Positions 22,853-34,029 of a stretch of 64,000 bases of DNA are shown in pieces. The translations under genes were made by a program, and so were the position numbers. The notes below the pieces were generated by a model. The model was not told where the DNA came from, did no database searches, and saw nothing but the letters and a program-made list of their open reading frames with translations. Positions within the stretch are counted from its first letter, which is position 1; every line of letters starts with the position of its first letter. The DNA comes from Lucinisca nassula (taxonomy: Eukaryota; Mollusca; Bivalvia; Lucinida; Lucinidae), in contig OY757015.1 of NCBI GenBank assembly GCA_963580285.1, forward strand, positions 130,135,688 to 130,199,687, read 5' to 3'.

Positions 22853-25813
22853 AACGTGTTCATGTATGACATTAGACAAAAACACATAAATGAAAAAAGA
22901 GATCTTACAGTTGAATTGAACACTGGTCTTGTGTACGTGAATGTCATTTAATCTATCGAAGCCTGGTGGTCCTACAGCGACTGCCGCTCCTCCAGAGACA
23001 GAAACCTTCATCACAGATCTATCAGAAATACAAAATGAATCCAGCGAAAGTAAAGAAATTGCAACAAAACTAAAATCAAAGTGCCAAAGGCACTCAAATA
23101 ACAGATTCTATGAGAAAATCATAACACTGTGAAAACTTCAGAAAACCTTTCTAAGAAGAGCTTAAAATTTAGAAAGGTAGTTCTGCAAATTCCAATATAT
23201 GATATGTTTGCAGATGTCTATATACCGGTTGTATTATGACACGCCATTCGATGTTTCACATTTTTGAAAGAAACTTTTTACGTTTTAAAAACCAAACATT
23301 TAAATTCAAGTTTTAACAATGCTACTGTCTATAAGTAATAGTTTTTGTCTGGTCGGTTGTGGACACCTGTACCCAGAGATACTCTATGGGAAAGAGATCG
23401 GAGGAGAAAGGCTGGCTAGTTCAGTACATGAATTCCATTAGCTTGAAGACATTTTTGAGTAAGAACAGCACTTTGAGCCCGCTCGTAATCCTGCTGGATA
23501 AGATATCCCAGATTCTGAGCGTTAACAAATATAAATGGAACCATGTGAGGCCGAAGAACTTAACTGATATAACGTCTCGCTGTTCAATCCATGTCTCAGC
23601 TATGATCTTGAATGTTCTTAATGACACTAAGCTGCGTTCGCTAACTACATGCAATAGCTCGCCACACAGTTAGGCTTATTTCACCGATATGTCATGCTCT
23701 ATTACGCACGCGTCCCCTCGGCATACCTTACACCTATACGTCGAAACACCCGGAAACGACAACCGACGTGATTCACGCTGAAGTGCGATTTGTCACTGAA
23801 ACGCATATGCCAGTCGCTTAGACGCCAATTTACGTATTTCATGCACTAGCGTAAGTGTTCCATACTGTGTCGACGCGTTAACTTTGGTCACGACAAGGAC
23901 GTCTAGCTCTCAAACGTGCATCGCATAAGGGCGACAATCAGTGTCAGTGCTTATTAGTCGGGAGTTGAGACCCCTTGTTTATCTACAGGTACAGTGTAGC
24001 AGCTGCCGGCGGAAAACTGTTTCACATATGCGTCTGACGGTCGAATCGATCTTGACGTACTGACGTCGGTCTTCCGCTACGTCGACGTCCACTAGCGTCT
24101 TCTCTATATAGTAAGATGTCGCTCCACTAGACGATAGATCACACACATGTGGTGCCTAAAATCAGAGTTAACGTCATCCGCTTTCCGACCAGCTTCTTAC
24201 TGTCCAGGGGAACGCTTACGATCCTTTAATGAAAAATGTTGCAATACGCTCTCATAAAATGCTTTTTTGAGAACAAATTTCAGTTTCTTCTTTTCTAGGC
24301 ACGACCTTACATTGCTCATCAAAATTTTGATCCTGAACATGTGGTTTCTATCCGTACTGGTGTAGGGGTGGTGAACAGGATCGACGTGGCCGGACTGCTA
24401 ACCCGGCGTCACGGTTGATTGATTTAACCTTTTTAGCTTAAGGGCATGGTGCCTAAGTGTGTTGTAATCATTTGGTTTCAGAATCAAAGCACTGAGAGTG
24501 TGGGGTGTAGGCTGGAGTAATAGGCCTGGGCTGAGATTTAAACTGTTTCATTTATCTCTGAAATTCCGAACAATAGTGAAGATTTTGATAAGAAGACGCG
24601 TTCGGCAGCGTCTGATCTTGGTCTACACTGTTTGCCAAGCTCACCCTATGATTCCAGGATAACCCTCTTCCGTCTTATGGAATACCCCGATCTCACTGCG
24701 GCTATTTTCTACAAGACAAAAAGTTATTCTGACAAGTCAGTGATAGTCACGTAGACATTAGCACTGAAGCGCTTTTCTTATTATCAACTTCGGGTCGAAT
24801 GCCAAACAATCAACCCAAACATAACCGCGTCGTTTGTCAGTGTTGGGTATATGTGTTATCTGTAAAATCTGCACATGAATCAAATGTTGGATCTGGCAAA
24901 CAATCTAAACTCAGTTCAAAAGCCACACAACACGGTGCTGATCTTGTTCCACACTTTTTTTGCATTAGTTACTAATATCTTAAGTTTAAACGAATCAGTC
25001 CAAGTCCCCGTTCATGGCCAGTCTGTATTTAGAGACAATCGGAATGAGTGTTGTCAGTGATTTGATTTATTCACTGCCTTGGATTTCTGGAGTGCACTCT
25101 TCCATCACTGAAGTTGGGCTCGTCCATTCTGCTAAATATATGGCACCTAGAATTATATCACAGGAACTACACTAAGTACCTGTACCGTGTTCCAGGGTTG
25201 AAAGGGACAGCCTTTCTTTTCAAATTCTCCACGCAAAGTCAATATACACCTACGTTGTAACTGACCTAAACTTGACCTCGAAAGTCACAGAAAGAAACCC
25301 CATTATTATTCTTGTCTAAAGCTGACCTTGTCCAACAGCAGGCTGGTCTTTTAGGATTAAATATTGACAGCACTGATAGAAAACAGTGTTAAACCTGAGA
25401 AAACTGCTGTGCAGGCGCCGCACTTGTCGCAAACCCGTCGCACGATGCAGTTGATGCATATGAAATACTGAATCGTCAAGTCGTCTGCTTCAAAAGATTA
25501 TATTACATGTACGCTTACAGGATAACTAATACGCTTTTACAAATTGATTACTGCGCCAAACCGGACTACATTTTGTGCGGACTCGTATTTCTATGGCTGT
25601 CAAAGCCGGAAGAAAAAGCCTGAATTACTTTAAACGTGCAGCACAGCAAGAATAGGCAGATGGAATCTGTCATTAAATAGAGCACTGGTGGGTCGATTGT
25701 CTCCGAGTGTAGGTTGAAAAATGAAAAAAAAAACTTTAGTGTAAAATTGTTTCGTGTAAGAACCAAAGCAACATGGAAAAACAATTTCGGTGCTTATGGG
25801 CCTTTTATTGTCC
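22853..25813. other. Unassigned 3 kb stretch with few repeats
   Basis: The longest part of the window without the usual elements. Open frames at 22941-23132 (+), 23359-23673 (+) and 23421-23654 (-) have no recognised motif. The part from 23650 to 24250 is less AT-rich and contains many CG dinucleotides, unlike its surroundings. A scrap of the short palindrome lies at 24597-24640. Confidence 0.5.
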
Positions 25814-26080
25814 ATCACGAAAACACGCCTATATAATTTCGGCCACCTTGACCCCCACTTTTACATAGTAAAACTGGGGTTTACAGGGGTAAACCTTATT
25901 TTTCTTATTTCTGCTCTAAAATATAAATTGTGGGTACTTGATAGAACCGCGGTTCTAACGAGTACCAACGATCTATATTTTGAGCAGTCATAAGAAAAAT
26001 ATTACAATTTGTCCTCTTAAATTTTTCATTCTTTCGGCGATAAATGTTACAATGTATTTGTATTTGCATGTTTTCGTAAT
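25814..26080 (-). mobile_element. PAL-A copy, hairpin tip deleted
   Basis: The tip is reduced to AGAACCGCGGTTCT, a perfect tight palindrome with no loop. Both outer ends are present. Confidence 0.82.
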
Positions 26081-26404
26081 GCTTTGCCCTTTATTTATTA
26101 AACAGTATACGAAACTCTTTGATATACACCCGGGTCAACGTTACTTGTCAGTGATTATCTGCAGTGTTGCGTTTTTTGGGTCAATTGACAACTTATCAAC
26201 CCTAAACGTTGACTTTTTTGAACGGGGAACCCCTAAATTGGTCTCTAGCTAACAGTGCCGGTCCAGATTACGGCTCCTGGTCAGGGTCTTCACTGTTTGC
26301 CTCCCCACCCCCAATTCCCACCCCCAAAAACGTCAATTTTTAAAACAACTTCTCAAATTAACTCAACTGCTGATATCGGTGCATTTCGAATTGGACTCCT
26401 GCTA

Positions 26405-26495
26405 CTTCGAAGGTTTCCCTTTGATGTCTTGAATTGGAGGTGTGAGGTAATTATATCGATTCCTGATCATTGCCTTCACGTCTATTTTACGTGGG
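26405..26495 (+). mobile_element. PLE 3'-terminal scrap
   Basis: About 90 bp ending ATATCGATTCCTGATCATTG CCTTCACG. Only the 3'-terminal portion remains, consistent with severe 5' truncation. It lies downstream of exon 6 in the host gene. Confidence 0.6.
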
Positions 26496-26596
26496 GTTTA
26501 CCGTATTTCCGTATACATGTAAATGCTTGCAAGCACCAGGCGTTGGTCTCGTTAGAGCCGCTTAAATAATCGATGCATATCAAACTATATTCTTAC

Positions 26597-26753
26597 GCTT
26601 TTTGCCAGTCTGTATAATATAGATAATTCTGGAAGTATGCCAGTCCAAACACATGACTAAGTGGTTCCTGATAAATCGTGTGGCGACCGGTCCCATCAGT
26701 GTTCACACCTTCTATATTATGGTTCCTTTCGTCAGCCCAGTAAACTTTTCGAC
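26597..26753 (-). CDS. Exon 6: YWTD propeller blades 5-6
   Basis: The 52 residues carry RKVYWADERNHNIEGVNTDG (blade 5), HVFGLAYFQ, and the start of blade 6, NYLYYTDWQKA. The acceptor is GTTTCCACTTCAG before GTCGAAAAG and the donor is AAAAAGC followed by GTAAGA. It leaves two bases (GC), so another exon must lie further left on this strand or beyond the window. I looked for a following EGF-like exon and did not recognise one down to position 1. The blades in exons 3-6 add up to a near-complete six-bladed propeller, of which only the end of blade 6 is missing. Confidence 0.87.
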
Positions 26754-26871
26754 CTGAAGTGGAAACTGGAAGCATTAATATATCATCATAAATATTATCT
26801 TTCTATTATTACTCGGATATGTCTTACATCAAACAAGTAAGCATCGCAGCCATCCACAGTTTCCTTAATAT

Positions 26872-27066
26872 TGCCCAGAAACATAGATTGTTGGTGCCCG
26901 TTAGAACCGCCTCTGCGATGTAGTTCTAACGAGCATCACAACCTGTATTTGTGGATACTTGTAAGCATCGTTTCAGTTAGATGGCCCACACGCGTTTGAA
27001 ACAGAAATAATAAAAAATATATTATAACTTTTCACCAGAAAGCGGGTTTTATTTTCCATTCTCTCT
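26872..27066 (+). mobile_element. PAL element remnant
   Basis: ACATAGATTGTTGGTGCCCG TTAG, GAACCGCCTCTGCGATGTAG and, after a short insertion, AGAAATAATAAAAAATAT. Ends lost. It lies in the intron between exons 5 and 6. Confidence 0.55.
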
Positions 27067-27090
27067 TTTAATTTCTGCTCTTGGGAATTA

Positions 27091-27368
27091 CATTACGGAA
27101 ACCCGCCTGTACAAATACATTGCCACCTTTATCGCCGAAATAATGAAAATTTTATGATGAAAAATTGTTATATTTTGCTTATTTCTGATCAAAATATAGA
27201 TTGTGGCACTCGTTAGAACCGCCTCATCGAGGCGGTTCTAACGAGTACCCACAATCTATATTTTAGAGCAGAAATAAGCAAAATACGGTATACCCCCGGA
27301 AACCCCAGGTTTACTATATAAAAGTGGGGTTCAAGAGGGTCAAAATTATATAGGGGTGTTTTCGTGAT
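27091..27368 (+). mobile_element. PAL-A copy, complete
   Basis: CATTACGGAAACCCGCCTGT to AGGGGTGTTTTCGTGAT. The hairpin arms pair over about 50 nt, with an intact ACCGCCTCATCGAGGCGGT tip. Confidence 0.87.
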
Positions 27369-27770
27369 GGTTAACGGTCTAATAGAAGGTTTTCGTATCA
27401 AAAACTTAGAGGGATCAGTATAATCACATAGGTACGGTGAAATTTCACTGTTTTGAACATGATGTTCTATACATGGATAGCTCATTACCTATGGATGATT
27501 CGAGCTCATCCATAAGTCAGTACATTCTCCCCATAGCTCCAGGTTACAAATATGCCGAGGCATTTTCTTACTTTAAAAATGTATTTTGTGTGTACCCATT
27601 AGAATCGCACAATATGTCGCACTATTCTTATGAGTAACACACCATACCTTTAACTTTTAAGAAGCTCGAAAAGAGCCTGCACATAATGCAGGCCAACGTT
27701 TGGCATACATTCTTTGCTGGCAGGGATTTCCAAGCTCTTTGATTAACCCTCACTTGCTCGAACTAACCCC

Positions 27771-28046
27771 ATCACGAAAACAGGCCTATATAATTCTGAC
27801 CCCCTTGAACTCCACTGTTATATAGTAAAACTTGTGGTTCAAAAAAGTAGAGGGGTAAACCTTCTGCTCTAAAACATAGATAATGGGTACTCGTTAGACG
27901 TTAGAACCGCCTTGTCGAGGCGGTTCTAACGTGTACCCACAATTTATATTTTGAGCAGAAATAACAAAAATATCACAATTTTTCATGTTATAATTTTCGT
28001 TTTTCGGCAGAAAAATTAACAATGTATTTGTATAGGTGCATGTATA
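27771..28046 (-). mobile_element. PAL-A copy
   Basis: ATCACGAAAACAGGCCTATA at one end. Hairpin with a GTTAGAC duplication in one arm (27893-27905). The far end is decayed after ATTTGTATAGGTGCATG. Confidence 0.8.
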
Positions 28047-28049
28047 CCC

Positions 28050-29229
28050 GGTCAAAAAAGTAACTACACCAACTTCCGGGTAAATTCCAGTAGCTATGCG
28101 GCAGCCATTCAGCTAAACGTGGCTGTAAAAATGCGAGTCGGACGTTTAGCTACAAAATGCATACTTTTGTATTTGCCCATACTATTTTGATCAAGAGTTG
28201 TCTTGCAATATGTGCCCAGAAAGGTTTTGCAAGGAATTAGGCATTGCGCATGCGCAGATGATCATTGTTTGTCTGAGGTGAAAGATCATGACCATTGATC
28301 ATCGAAACTCACTTTACTTTTACAATATCTCATGATCTTGCACTACAATCAAGGCTTTAATTTGTGAAATTCTCAGATGATCTCCCTTTCAATTGAAAAT
28401 ATAGCAATTTTCAAACTGTTGTAATTTCTATACATGTCGTTCATTTTTTTCAATTTCTTCAAAAAGCGTTTTGTTGCCACCATTGCTGTTAACCATGATG
28501 GAAAATAATGTAGAAAATTCATGTAGCATGTAGCCCTACCAATTTCGATTTTCTGTGGAGTTTCAATTAAAAGCAGCATTTTGCACACAACTTCAAAGAA
28601 TCGGAGGCCTTTACGTAAGCGTCTGTTTCTCTTAGCAAATGAACTAAAGTTACAAACCTTTTGTGAATAGACACAGGGTATCTAATAAAAGGTTACATGT
28701 ATCAAAGTTTAAAAATCTTGTGTTAATAGTAATTTTAATGGTTTTAAATCTTGACCTTTCTCATGATTTATTCTGCGAAATTGCCACAGTGACCCCTTGG
28801 GTGTTTAAAACAATAGCCCAGGCTGGCGAGTGTACATAAACAAAAACAGTTTTGGCTTTTACATGGTAAATGAGTCTTCTAACAAAAACAAAAAAAAAAT
28901 GTGTGTGGTTTTCATTTGTAGTAACTATGGTAACAGAAGCAATTTTATGTATAAGAACTTTTTTGACTCAGAAATTTCGTAATGCTAACTACCAGGGGGT
29001 TCAATTAATTCGTAGAAGTCGTTATTTTTTATATAATTAAAGATTTCTTTTTTCGCAGATTTTCGTAATTGTATGATCTGAGAGAATGCGTTATGCTAAT
29101 GTTATAATTTTGTTAAGTTTTGGTATCTGAATTGCAAGTGCTGCACTTGCATCACAACGTTTAACCCTTGATGATCATCAAATTATTTAAGTCCATGTAA
29201 TGACCGTACTACCCTTGTAAACCCTTGTA
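28050..29229. other. No recognisable gene or repeat
   Basis: AT-rich intron between exons 5 and 6. Nothing supportable beyond simple A/T runs. Confidence 0.6.
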
Positions 29230-29425
29230 CACGCCACTTTAGATACAGTAATACTCGTTAGAACAGCCTCATTGAGGCACCATCAAACTATGTTTGATTC
29301 CACTCATAGATTAGAGGTACTCGTTAGAAACGCCTTGCTGTGGCAGTTTAAACGAACATGGATAATCTATGTTTGTACCCAGAATCTTCATAGCGGAAAT
29401 AAGAAACATATCATTTTTTCATATG
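29230..29425 (-). mobile_element. PAL element remnant, hairpin twice
   Basis: GTTAGAACAGCCTCATTGAG GCACC and, 60 bp later, GTTAGAAACGCCTTGCTGTG GCAG, with GCGGAAATAAGAAACATATC on the right. Heavily rearranged. Confidence 0.5.
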
Positions 29426-29511
29426 CAAAATGTCGTCAGGAAGCTGTATGCCATATTTAAGATAACTCCTAATCGACAACAAGTTTGTTCAAGTATCGCT
29501 TTTTTTATATA

Positions 29512-29845
29512 ACATCAAGAAAACACACTTATATAATTTTGACCCCATTGCACCGCACTTTTATATAGTAAAATTGGGGTTTGCAGGGGTAAATCTTGTT
29601 TTTCTTATTTCTGCTCTAAAATATAGATTGTGCGTACTCGTTAGAACCGCCTCATCTTTCTTATTTCTGCTCTAAAATATAGATTGTGGGTACTTGTTAG
29701 AACCACCTCGATGAGGCGGTTCTAACGTGGTCCCACAATCTATATTTTGAGCAGAAATAAGAAAAAATCACAATTTTTCATCATAAAATTTGATTTTGTC
29801 GGCGGTAAAATTTACAATGTATTTGTATAGGCATGATTTCGTAAT
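29512..29845 (-). mobile_element. PAL-A copy with duplicated left arm, next to exon 5 donor
   Basis: The left arm CTTATTTCTGCTCTAAAATA TAGATTGTG and GTTAGAACC is present twice (29601 and 29659). The end TTTCGTAAT is 31 nt from exon 5 inside the intron. Confidence 0.85.
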
Positions 29846-29876
29846 GAAGAGAAGTCGTCCGGAGAACCAAACATAC

Positions 29877-30004
29877 CCTGAAGATCAAGTGCGAGGCCAT
29901 TTGGAAAGCCTAGTCCAGAACTAACTAGTATCTGTCTGTTCGTCCCGTCATAGTTCGAGCTCTCTATTTTAGGCTGTATCCCCCAGGCAGACCAATATAT
30001 TGTT
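29877..30004 (-). CDS. Exon 5: YWTD propeller blade 4
   Basis: The 128 nt encode about 43 residues with the blade signature [20 protein letters not shown] and the loop [16 protein letters not shown] replaces YWTD, a common variant of the repeat. The acceptor is TTTCTCTCTCAAG before AACAATA and the donor is TCAGG followed by GTATGT. The exon begins with one base that finishes Gly and ends with G that starts Gly of exon 6. A complete PAL-A element starts only 31 nt inside the downstream intron (its edge is at 29845), so a hairpin-forming insertion lies beside the 5' splice site. Confidence 0.88.
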
Positions 30005-30059
30005 CTTGAGAGAGAAACAGAAGTTGTAAATCGCATTAGGTACATGTAAATATATGTAT

Positions 30060-30430
30060 ATAGAGGATCTTACATGAGTGCTCATGTATTATTGAATTTA
30101 TTAAACTCGTTGAGGAAAAGGGATAAAATGCGAGGCTTTGCCGAGCATTTTATCCCTTTTCCTCAACGAGTTTAATAAATTCTATAATACATGAACACGA
30201 ATGCAAGATTCTATTTATCACATGACATTTAAAACGCATTTTATTCACAATTGTTTACAAAAATGTTAATATTCCACCATTAGTAACCGCGACGTCGTTA
30301 AGGACGTCGTACATGTAACGTTACGGGACGTATCTAGCTAATTTGCATATTTAAACCACTAGTGGATTATCGAAAATAATACATGACGTTATTACACTCT
30401 CAGACGCGACGTCATATGATAAAAGTATTT
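30060..30430. repeat. TTGAGGAAA-type foldback element
   Basis: A near-perfect inverted repeat centred at about 30142: CTCGTTGAGGAAAAGGGATA AAATGCGAGGC with its inverse, extended by CATGTATTATTGAATTTATT. A body with GACGTCGTTAAGGACGTCGT follows to about 30430. Confidence 0.75.
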
Positions 30431-30812
30431 ATTACATTTTCAGTAGTGATTTACTAAGATTTCTCCGTGTATTATAATCTATAATTCCCCCGTCTGAGTT
30501 ATTTCATTCAATAAAAAATAGTTGATGTTTGGTGGAAAATCTGATACAATCGTGGAAATCAGACTTCAATTTTCAGATAGTTTATGAGTAAAGACCTTGC
30601 AACACGAAGATAACGTATGATTGTTTTTCTCGCTCACTGATTTTTTTTTTTTTTTTGCCCGGAAGCCTTAGAACACTTGTGAAAACTCTGTACACATTGT
30701 TTTCATCATCTTCTTCTTCTACATGAGATTCTTCTTCTTTTTTTTTTCATGGCTTTGACAAGGGTATATTTTGCATGGAAAAGTTGTAAACATTTTTTTT
30801 TGTCTCTGAACT

Positions 30813-31035
30813 CATCACGAAAACACGCCAATATCATTTTGACCCCCTTTAAACCTTATTTTTCATATTTCTGCTCTAAAATATGGATTAAGGGCCCTCG
30901 TATGAACCGCCTCAATATAGATTGTGGACACTTGTAACGAGTATCAATAAGCTATATTATGAGCAGAAATAATAACAATATCACAAATTGTCGACTTAAT
31001 TTTTTTTTCAGCGATAAAGTTCACATAGAATTGGA
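30813..31035 (-). mobile_element. PAL-A copy, decayed
   Basis: CATCACGAAAACACGCCAAT and GCTCTAAAATATGG are clear. The hairpin is broken (GAACCGCCTCAATATAGATT), and the far end is lost after CAGCGATAAAGTTCACA. Confidence 0.65.
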
Positions 31036-31059
31036 CTCACAAGATGTTCATTACACCAT

Positions 31060-31500
31060 CGAGTTATACAGGATCCTACATGAGTGTTCATGTATTACTG
31101 AATTTATTGAACGAATTGAGGAAAAGGGATAACCCTTTTCCTCAATGAGTTTAATAAATTTATATTTTTGAGTTTACTGAGCTGTGAAAAAAGGACTAAA
31201 ATGCGAGGCTTTGCCGAGCATTATATCCCTTTTCCTCAACGAGTTTAATTTTAATAACCATGAACACGAATGACAGATTATATTTATCATATCACACAAA
31301 ATCGTATTTCATTCACGATTTTTTTTATAAAAAAAATGAACAATTCGGCATTTGTTTACGCGACGTTATTAAAAACGTCGTATGTGTAACCTTACGGGTC
31401 GTATCAAATTTCTTTGTATATTCAATCCACTAGTGGATTACCGAATTTTATTCATGGCATTATAACATGTACATTCTCAGACGCGACGTTATATAATAAA
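31060..31500. repeat. TTGAGGAAA-type foldback element, second copy
   Basis: Same family as 30060-30430, with the AGGAAAAGGGATAA / TTATCCCTTTTCCTCA arms present twice because of an internal duplication (31120-31150 and 31190-31250). Confidence 0.65.
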
Positions 31501-31776
31501 AAGCAATAATAAAAAAAAAAAACATGAAAAGGAAAAACAATCAAGCAGCCGTCGCAAACCACCGAGCGGAGGAAAAACATCACTAGAACTTGGCGTCTCT
31601 CTTCCATCGTTAGTTTTAGGTTTCCGACAGTGTATATCGCAGGAAATGCCGTACTGTTGCAAGGTTTTGACGTCTTCAAATCAGATGTCGCGTTATATTT
31701 ACAAGCCTTTAATTCAACAGACATGCGTGCTTTAATTCAACAGTCATGAGTGTTTTAATTCAACAGCCATGAGTGC

Positions 31777-31850
31777 TTTAATTCAACAGTCAAAAGTAAA
31801 CACATCCCTGCGATATAGTGCATTTTTTCACATCACCAAAATGGCGTTTA
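31777..31850 (+). repeat. PAL-B left-end scrap
   Basis: ACACATCCCTGCGATATAGT GCATTTTTTCACATCACCAAAATGG matches only the first 70 bp of PAL-B. It is preceded by a threefold TTTAATTCAACAGYCATGAG repeat (31725-31790). Confidence 0.55.
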
Positions 31851-32110
31851 CTATAGTTTATCAACGACCTTTGAGAGTTCAAAGTTTCAGCGAGACGTGT
31901 CGATTCCATTTTTTAGGGGAAGCAGGTTTCGGATACCCTTTTTCTCGTGATTTTAAAGATATAAATCAATGTTTTGATATTATTTACCTAGAACTCATGG
32001 CCGAGTGGTTAATGCGATGTGCTGCAAGTCACATTAAAAAATGTTTTAGACGAGGGGTTCGAGTCCCAGTGGCACATTTATTTTTAATATTTGATATGTC
32101 ATTTTTATTT
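31845..32110 (+). repeat. Repeat carrying a tRNA-like segment (copy 1)
   Basis: TTTATCAACGACCTTTGAGA GTTC, GGGGAAGCAGGTTTCGGAT and a tRNA-Ser/Leu-like block CATGGCCGAGTGGTTAATGC with GGGGTTCGAGTCCCAG (31996-32071). A related copy sits at 45510-45700. The conserved right end reappears at 33150-33240 beyond a SINE. Confidence 0.55.
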
Positions 32111-32214
32111 TATCTTTTTATGATTAAAGTTAATTTTCTTTTTTTTTTATATATTTACATCATTTATATTTTGTTTCCTTTGTTTTATTTTCAACAATTA
32201 TATTTTATGTTGGA

Positions 32215-32520
32215 TGCCGGCCTCGGTAGTTCAGTCGGATGCGCGTCTCACTGGTGGTCAATAGGACGCGGGCTCGATACCTGCCGGGGTCAGCAACATT
32301 ATTTCCCATAGAGATTGATCATGAAATCTTTTTTTCATGGCCATTCCCTCCTTTTTGCTGATTCAAGAAGGGCAGTTGTTAGTTTCTGGAGAAAGAATGT
32401 GCATAGTACTGGTTACGTATAAGCTTGCCAAGGATAATTGTGGATTAGTAAACTGACCGGCTCATAAATGACCTAAATAGTGTTGCCTGTGCCGTAAAAG
32501 CCCAATTCAAAGTTCAGATT
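32215..32520 (+). mobile_element. tRNA-derived SINE
   Basis: The head CCTCGGTAGTTCAGTCGGAT GCG and GGGCTCGATACCTGCCGGGG has tRNA box A and box B shape. The body contains AGTACTGGTTACGTATAAGC, and the end is GACCTAAATAGTGTTG...GCCGTAAAAGCCC, the layout of mollusc tRNA SINEs. Confidence 0.65.
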
Positions 32521-32674
32521 CATTTCAACAGCGCATTTGCCTTCACTGACGGCTATGAACGTACGTTCAATCATAGTAACATTTTTATAATACTTCTTGA
32601 ATCCGAGCTGCAACGATTCGCTTGTGCTCGTTCCATCTTTTCAATAGAATGAAAAATTTTATACATCTAATGTG

Positions 32675-32962
32675 ATGGCCCCGCCCACCGGGGCTTGGAG
32701 AAATAGATCGAGCTGCACTATGCTTCCAAGCGGATCTGAAACTGACGACACATGAGCAATGGTAAACCGCTTAGTAAGTCCGAACCTGCCCAGGCAAAGT
32801 GGTGCGGGTTGGACCGTCCATAAATATTAAGCCGTTTACTTTTATTGGGTGGCAGAGCTTGAGATGTCGTTTCATTTCATTGTCGGGTAAAGAACCCCAC
32901 AAAACTGGAAGCAACTTCTCCAAACTTGACGGGGACAATAAACCTCAAATCAATCAAACAAA
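32675..32962 (+). mobile_element. SINE-M copy with 11-bp target duplication
   Basis: Flanked by CATCTAATGTG (32664) and CATCTCATGTG (32963), one mismatch. It carries GGCCCCGCCCACCGGGGC at the 5' end and a CTTGACGGGGACAATAAACC tail. Confidence 0.8.
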
Positions 32963-33007
32963 CATCTCATGTGCTCCAATTTTATAGGTTCGAAAAAAAT
33001 GTTAAAG

Positions 33008-33115
33008 AAAAGAAAAAAAAAAATTGCCCAAGATTCGAACCCCAGATCTCCAAGATGGAAGACCTGTTACTAAAGTGTCTCGACTGGTCGTCCATCTGGT
33101 TACACGACGCGCCAG
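33008..33115 (-). repeat. tRNA-like sequence
   Basis: The minus strand reads TGGCGCGTCGTGTAACCAGA TGG, then GATCTGGGGTTCGAATCTTG GG, giving box A- and box B-like blocks about 50 nt apart. The cloverleaf is imperfect, so this is probably a SINE head or old tRNA pseudogene. Confidence 0.45.
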
Positions 33116-33239
33116 ATTAAGAATATAACGGTAACTACCGCCAAGTGTAAAAAATATCCACTACAGGCGACTTACCTAAAACACGGACGAGTCCAAAATT
33201 AAAAGTGCAGTCACGTCTCACTGCGTTTTGAAAGACTAT

Positions 33240-33430
33240 ACTAATACAAATCCGTGATATTTTCTTGTTTATACTGCAAATATAGGTAGTGGATGCTCGT
33301 TAGAACCGCTTCATTGAGGTGGTTTTAACAAGTACCAACAACCTAAATCTTGGAACAGAAATCAGAAAAATAACTTATACCCCCGTAAACCCCAGTTTTC
33401 TCTATATAAAATTGGCTTAAGGTGTTTTCA
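33240..33430 (+). mobile_element. PAL-B copy, ends lost
   Basis: AAATCCGTGATATTTTC, hairpin ACCGCTTCATTGAGGTGGT, and TCTCTATATAAAATTGG. It is cut by a PLE 3' scrap on the right. Confidence 0.68.
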
Positions 33431-33431
33431 C

Positions 33432-33572
33432 TCTCCTTTTGGCTTTCCGCTATTGATGTTTCTGTTAGAGTCTAGTTATTTCATGTTCGTGTTTCTTTCC
33501 CTTTGACGTCTCTGATTGGAGCTGTGGGTTAATTGTACCGATTCCTGATCATTGCCTCCTTTTCTGTTTTGG
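33432..33572 (+). mobile_element. PLE 3'-terminal scrap
   Basis: CTCCTTTTGGCTTTCCGCTA to GATTCCTGATCATTGCC matches the last 140 bp of the PLE family. It abuts a truncated PAL-B copy on its left. Confidence 0.7.
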
Positions 33573-33776
33573 CCACGTGATGAATTCATTAGTCATGAAA
33601 ACATGGGGTCAGTTTCCCAAAACGAACGGTGTCGTTAGATCAGGTTACATGTATCATTTAATCTTGACCATTCAATATGGCAAATATTTTAATATGTTTG
33701 CTGCCAAAAGTGAGTAGAAAGCTCCTCCTAAGGAAATCTTTATACAGAACAATAGTTTAGTTTCTAAAACTGGTAA

Positions 33777-34018
33777 TATTACGACCCGCCTATTCAAATA
33801 CACTGCAAATTTTACCGCCAAAAATGAAATTTTTCAGATGAAAAAATGGGATAATTTTCTTATTTCAACTCAAAATATAGATTGTGGGTATTCGTTAGGT
33901 TCTAACGTGTACACACAACTTATATTTTAGAACAGAAATAAGAAAAATAAGGCTTAACCCTGTAAACCCCAGTTTTACTATATAAAAGGGGGTCATAATT
34001 ATATAGGCGTGTTTTCGA
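33777..34018 (+). mobile_element. PAL-A copy, hairpin tip deleted
   Basis: ATTACGACCCGCCTATTCAA to TATAGGCGTGTTTTCGAGAT. The whole GAACCGCCTC...GAGGCGG tip is missing, leaving TTCGTTAGGTTCTAACG. It abuts the PLE RT relic. Confidence 0.78.
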
Positions 34019-34029
34019 GATAAGTCACG

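Noticed and set aside
23359..23673. 104-codon open frame as a gene
   Set aside because: No recognisable domain, an equally long frame on the other strand, and no start or splice context.
31996..32071. Functional tRNA-Ser or tRNA-Leu gene
   Set aside because: The box A and box B look good, but the acceptor and anticodon stems do not pair well, and a degenerate second copy at 45660 shows it is part of a repeat.
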